Position numbers and translations under genes: made by a program. Below are positions 6,290 to 8,556 of a DNA stretch of 8,556 nucleotides, piece by piece. The DNA is from Planctomycetaceae bacterium (lineage in GTDB: Bacteria; Planctomycetota; Planctomycetia; Pirellulales; Thermoguttaceae). The notes beneath the pieces were generated by a model. That model saw only the letters and a list, made by a program, of their open reading frames with translations, did not search any database and was not told the DNA's origin. Positions within the stretch are counted from its first letter, which is position 1. Every line of letters begins with the position of its first letter. The stretch covers positions 1 through 8,556 of the forward strand of contig JAIROD010000358.1 of assembly GCA_031257725.1 (NCBI GenBank), in the 5' to 3' direction.

Positions 6290-6412
6290 AATAAGGTAAG
6301 TAAGGTTGATTGTAGGGAGCCCTTTGGGCTACTAAGGTTGTTTTGTTTGAAAAATAAGGTGAAAATAAGGTTTTGTATAAACTTGCTTTGAAAATTCCAC
6401 TGATATATTACA
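6290..6412 (-). repeat. right arm of the long inverted repeat, with internal hairpin
   Basis: This is the reverse-complement partner of 5886-6015. Unlike the left arm it carries an intact small hairpin, AGCCC-TTT-GGGCT (6318-6330), inside GTAGGGAGCCCTTTGGGCTAC. The left arm breaks off after CAGTAGC at the corresponding place, so the two arms differ by gain or loss of this hairpin. Confidence 0.75.
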
Positions 6413-6420
6413 AAAAATTA

Positions 6421-6465
6421 GGGACGATAGGGAGAGATGATAGGGAGATTAGGGACAATAAGGAC
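6421..6465 (+). repeat. 9-nt-phased GGGAC/GGGAG array
   Basis: GGGAC, GGGAG, GGGAG, GGGAC and AGGAC start at 6421, 6430, 6443, 6452 and 6461: three intervals of 9 nt and one of 13. The intervening bases are GATA, AGATGATA, ATTA and AATA. It begins 8 bp after the palindrome and ends 35 bp before the helicase stop codon. It is the same pattern as 2945-2967. Confidence 0.7.
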
Positions 6466-6499
6466 AGTTTTTTGTTTCAGACGATGAGGTATGTTGCGA

Positions 6500-8491
6500 T
6501 TATTGTTTATTTTTTTTCCGTTGCGGCGGTTCACCGTCGATGGCTCTGAAATAATTTGGATTTTCCGCTTGTCCGGTAATTTCGTAGAGAAAACGGCTTG
6601 GAATGGTTGGATGCATTTTTCCCCATTTCATTCGTTGTAGGGCAAGCGTTAGCGTCAACCGTTGTTTGGCGCGGGTGATACCGACATAGCAGAGCCGCCG
6701 TTCTTCATCAACAGCAAAAACATCGTCATCGTTGACACTTCGATGATGCGGTAAAATTCCTTCTTCCAGACCAACCATAAACACCTCTGGAAATTCAAGT
6801 CCTTTGGCAGCGTGCAACGTCATCAGCGTCACCGCGTTTTGACCAAGTCCCCGCTTTTTTTCACTGCCGAAATCCGAACCGGCAAGCGAGGTATTGTCCA
6901 GAAAGTCCTGCAAAACCGGTTTTTCTGTATCGTTAATATATTCCGCTGCGGCATTAAGCACTTCCCCCACAGAATCCCAACGGTTGGAACGTTCATTCGG
7001 GTCTTGGTATTGGCGGTTAATTTCACGCTCGTAATCAATAACCGATAGAAAATTTTTCAAATTTTGTACCGTAAAATGACGGCAGAGATTATTTCGTTGT
7101 TCCTCAATCAACGCGCGGAATGAATGAAGAGCGTCGGACGTTTTATCCTGAAACTCTGTAACTGCTCCGGCTCCGGTTCCCAACAAATCCCAGAGCGGTA
7201 TTTTTTGTGACACGGCGGTTGCGGTCAGTTTTTGGATTGTCGTTGTCCCAATACCCCGCGGCGGCGTATTCAAAATCCGTAACAAAGAAATATCGTCTTT
7301 GGGATGATTAAGCACCTTTAAGTACGATAAAACATCACGGACTTCTTTACGATCAAAAAACGATTGACCGCCAATGAGTACGTAAGGAATTTTCGCGTTT
7401 CGGAGTTCCATTTCAAACGCACGCGGTTGATCATTGGTTCGAAACAAAATCGCAATATCACGCGGTTGACGTTTTGCCGAAACAAGACGTTCTTTAATTT
7501 TAGAAACAACCGTCTTTGCTTCCGTTTCACTGTCTTTACATTGCAAAATATTGGGTTGTTCCCCTGAAAGCGGTGAGAGCAATTTTTTACCGTGACGATG
7601 TTTATTGAAAACAATAAGCCGGTTTGCCCAATCGATGATTTGTTTTGTTGAACGATAATTTTCTTCAAGCCGTACAATTTTCGCATCGGGCCAATCGCGT
7701 TGAAAACTCAGAATATGTTTAACATCCGCGCCGCGCCAACCGTAAATCGCCTGATCGTCGTCGCCGACCACACAGAGATTCCGATGTGGCAGTGCAAGAC
7801 CTTTGACAATACGGTATTGGCTCATATTCGTATCTTGATATTCGTCCACTAAAAGATGATCAAAACGTCCGGCTTCCATTTTAAGTGTTTCGGGATATTT
7901 TCGAAAGAGTTCTTCCGTAACAAGAAGAAGATCATCGAAATCAACCGCGCCAAGCGTCCGCAGTGCATTTTGGTAACGCTCATAAGCCAACCATGTCAAA
8001 TGATCTTTGGCACTCCAAATTTTTTCGGCGGCTTTTTCAGGATTAAGCCCTTCACTTTTCCATGAACTGATTCGTGCAAGCATTTCACCGGGTCGCAACG
8101 CTGCGTCGGACACTTTGATTTCCTTAAGAACTTGCCGTGCGACAGATTCCTGATCGCCTCGATCATAAATTGCAAACTGTTGCGGATAACCAAGTTTAGT
8201 GATATAGCGGCGTAAAATTTGTACACAAAGTGAGTGAAAAGTTGACGTTTCCGGTTTAGGGGTTTTACGGTTACGGTTGTGAAGGAGTTCGGCGATACGG
8301 TTTTGCATTTCCTTTGCCGCTTTGTTGGTGAACGTTACGGCAAGAATCCGGTTAGGATGAATTCCGTTTCGGATAAGACGGGCAATCCGGTAAGTTACAA
8401 CGCGCGTTTTTCCAGTCCCTGCTCCGGCAAGAACGAGCAGGGGACCGTTTAATGTTTCTACAGCATCGGATTGGGCGGTGTTAAGCGTCAT
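6500..8491 (-). CDS. SF1A ATP-dependent 3'-5' DNA helicase (Rep/PcrA/UvrD family)
   Basis: This is a DNA-translocating helicase for repair or replication restart, 663 aa, close to E. coli Rep (673) and shorter than UvrD/PcrA (about 720). All the main motifs are present: Q-motif region LNTAQSDAV (3-11), Walker A GAGTGKTR (23-30), Ia TFTNKAAKEM (53-62), II DEYQDTN (216-222), III GDDDQAIYGWRGAD (243-256), IV ENYRST (277-282), V TLMTLHAAKGLEFPEVF (555-571) and VI EERRLCYVGITRAKQRL (596-612). FDDLLL (185-190) sits in the 1B region. The C-terminal tail is short and basic (QRKKNKQ), without a long PcrA/UvrD-type extension. This and VGLEEGILPH resemble Rep, but motifs do not separate Rep, PcrA and UvrD safely. 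The ATG at 8491 fits the family start. No good Shine-Dalgarno sequence sits at normal spacing; GAGG is about 25 nt upstream. It appears intact and monocistronic within the window. Confidence 0.95.
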   Translation of the reverse strand: MTLNTAQSDAVETLNGPLLVLAGAGTGKTRVVTYRIARLIRNGIHPNRILAVTFTNKAAKEMQNRIAELLHNRNRKTPKPETSTFHSLCVQILRRYITKLGYPQQFAIYDRGDQESVARQVLKEIKVSDAALRPGEMLARISSWKSEGLNPEKAAEKIWSAKDHLTWLAYERYQNALRTLGAVDFDDLLLVTEELFRKYPETLKMEAGRFDHLLVDEYQDTNMSQYRIVKGLALPHRNLCVVGDDDQAIYGWRGADVKHILSFQRDWPDAKIVRLEENYRSTKQIIDWANRLIVFNKHRHGKKLLSPLSGEQPNILQCKDSETEAKTVVSKIKERLVSAKRQPRDIAILFRTNDQPRAFEMELRNAKIPYVLIGGQSFFDRKEVRDVLSYLKVLNHPKDDISLLRILNTPPRGIGTTTIQKLTATAVSQKIPLWDLLGTGAGAVTEFQDKTSDALHSFRALIEEQRNNLCRHFTVQNLKNFLSVIDYEREINRQYQDPNERSNRWDSVGEVLNAAAEYINDTEKPVLQDFLDNTSLAGSDFGSEKKRGLGQNAVTLMTLHAAKGLEFPEVFMVGLEEGILPHHRSVNDDDVFAVDEERRLCYVGITRAKQRLTLTLALQRMKWGKMHPTIPSRFLYEITGQAENPNYFRAIDGEPPQRKKNKQ

Positions 8492-8542
8492 GTCTTGACA
8501 AAAACTTCATTACCTCGAACAGAAATCGAAAACATCGCAATA

Positions 8543-8554
8543 ATCAGTGGAATT
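8543..8554 (-). promoter_or_regulatory. AATTCCACTGAT motif upstream of the helicase
   Basis: On the minus strand AATTCCACTGAT lies 52 nt upstream of the helicase ATG. The same 12 nt with one change lies 49 nt upstream of the ferredoxin ATG, and an exact copy is at the right end of the palindrome (6393-6404). It may be a shared promoter-proximal element or the edge of another repeat copy cut by the window end. Confidence 0.3.
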
Positions 8555-8556
8555 AC

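Larger units (their letters stand above)
5886..6412. mobile_element. 527-bp nested palindrome, possible non-autonomous (MITE-like) element
   Basis: The stretch begins TGTAATATATCAGCGGAATT and ends with the reverse complement of the same word carrying one mismatch. Related outer arms (5886-6015 and 6290-6412) enclose four shorter repeats placed two forward, two reverse (6060-6241). No transposase or ORF longer than a few codons is inside. AAATTAG lies just outside both ends (5879-5885, and 6415-6421 after two extra bases), so a target duplication is possible but not clean. It fills most of the 654-bp gene-free gap between ferredoxin and helicase. It could equally be repeats that accumulated in an intergenic hotspot. 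Confidence 0.4.

Noticed and set aside
5846..6499. A hidden small gene or structured RNA gene in the 654-bp gap
   Set aside because: Frames are broken by frequent stops, possible starts give peptides of about ten residues or fewer, and the visible structure is explained by inverted repeats. No tRNA-like or known riboswitch pattern was recognised.

Overview
The window is a bacterial chromosomal segment that is moderately AT-rich by eye. It has two parts. Positions 1 to about 5495 hold a plus-strand glycerol-phosphate cluster. Positions about 5537 to 8491 hold two unrelated minus-strand genes, a small [2Fe-2S] ferredoxin and a Rep/PcrA/UvrD-type helicase. The spaces between genes are dense with short palindromic and tandem repeats. 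Nothing in the sequence fixes the taxon. The bacterial G1P dehydrogenase, the GlpD/GlpT set and the heavy intergenic repeat load would fit a Planctomycetota/PVC-type genome, but that is inference.

Plus strand, in order: a 5'-truncated sn-glycerol-1-phosphate dehydrogenase (AraM/EgsA family); FAD-dependent glycerol-3-phosphate dehydrogenase glpD; a 66-codon stub of a true glpT that overlaps the glpD stop by 4 bp and then ends abruptly; a repeat-rich gap; a HAD-IIA (NagD/AraL-type) phosphatase; an array of six 30-bp hairpin repeats; and a complete but divergent OPA-family (GlpT/UhpC-like) transporter. Together these would import a glycerol phosphate, oxidise G3P to DHAP, interconvert DHAP with the opposite enantiomer G1P, and perhaps dephosphorylate a small phosphoester. 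The original operon glpT seems to have been lost and the downstream OPA transporter may replace it.

Minus strand: the helicase (8491 to 6500) carries all the main SF1A motifs and looks intact. The ferredoxin (5845 to 5537) has a strong Shine-Dalgarno sequence and the thioredoxin-like [2Fe-2S] cysteine pattern. Between them, 5846-6499 has no credible gene. It holds a nested palindrome of about 527 bp (5886-6412): two outer arms of roughly 125 bp flank four copies of a GTCCCGTTAGGGAC-headed repeat arranged two against two. A degenerate array of GGGAC words follows.

The points most worth a second look are the nested palindrome, the 9-nt-phased GGGAC arrays at two loci (one sits exactly where glpT was truncated), the 30-bp hairpin array, and a 12-nt motif found about 50 nt upstream of both minus-strand genes and at both ends of the palindrome. 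I found no tRNA, rRNA, CRISPR array or transposase, and no clear new defence or biosynthetic system.
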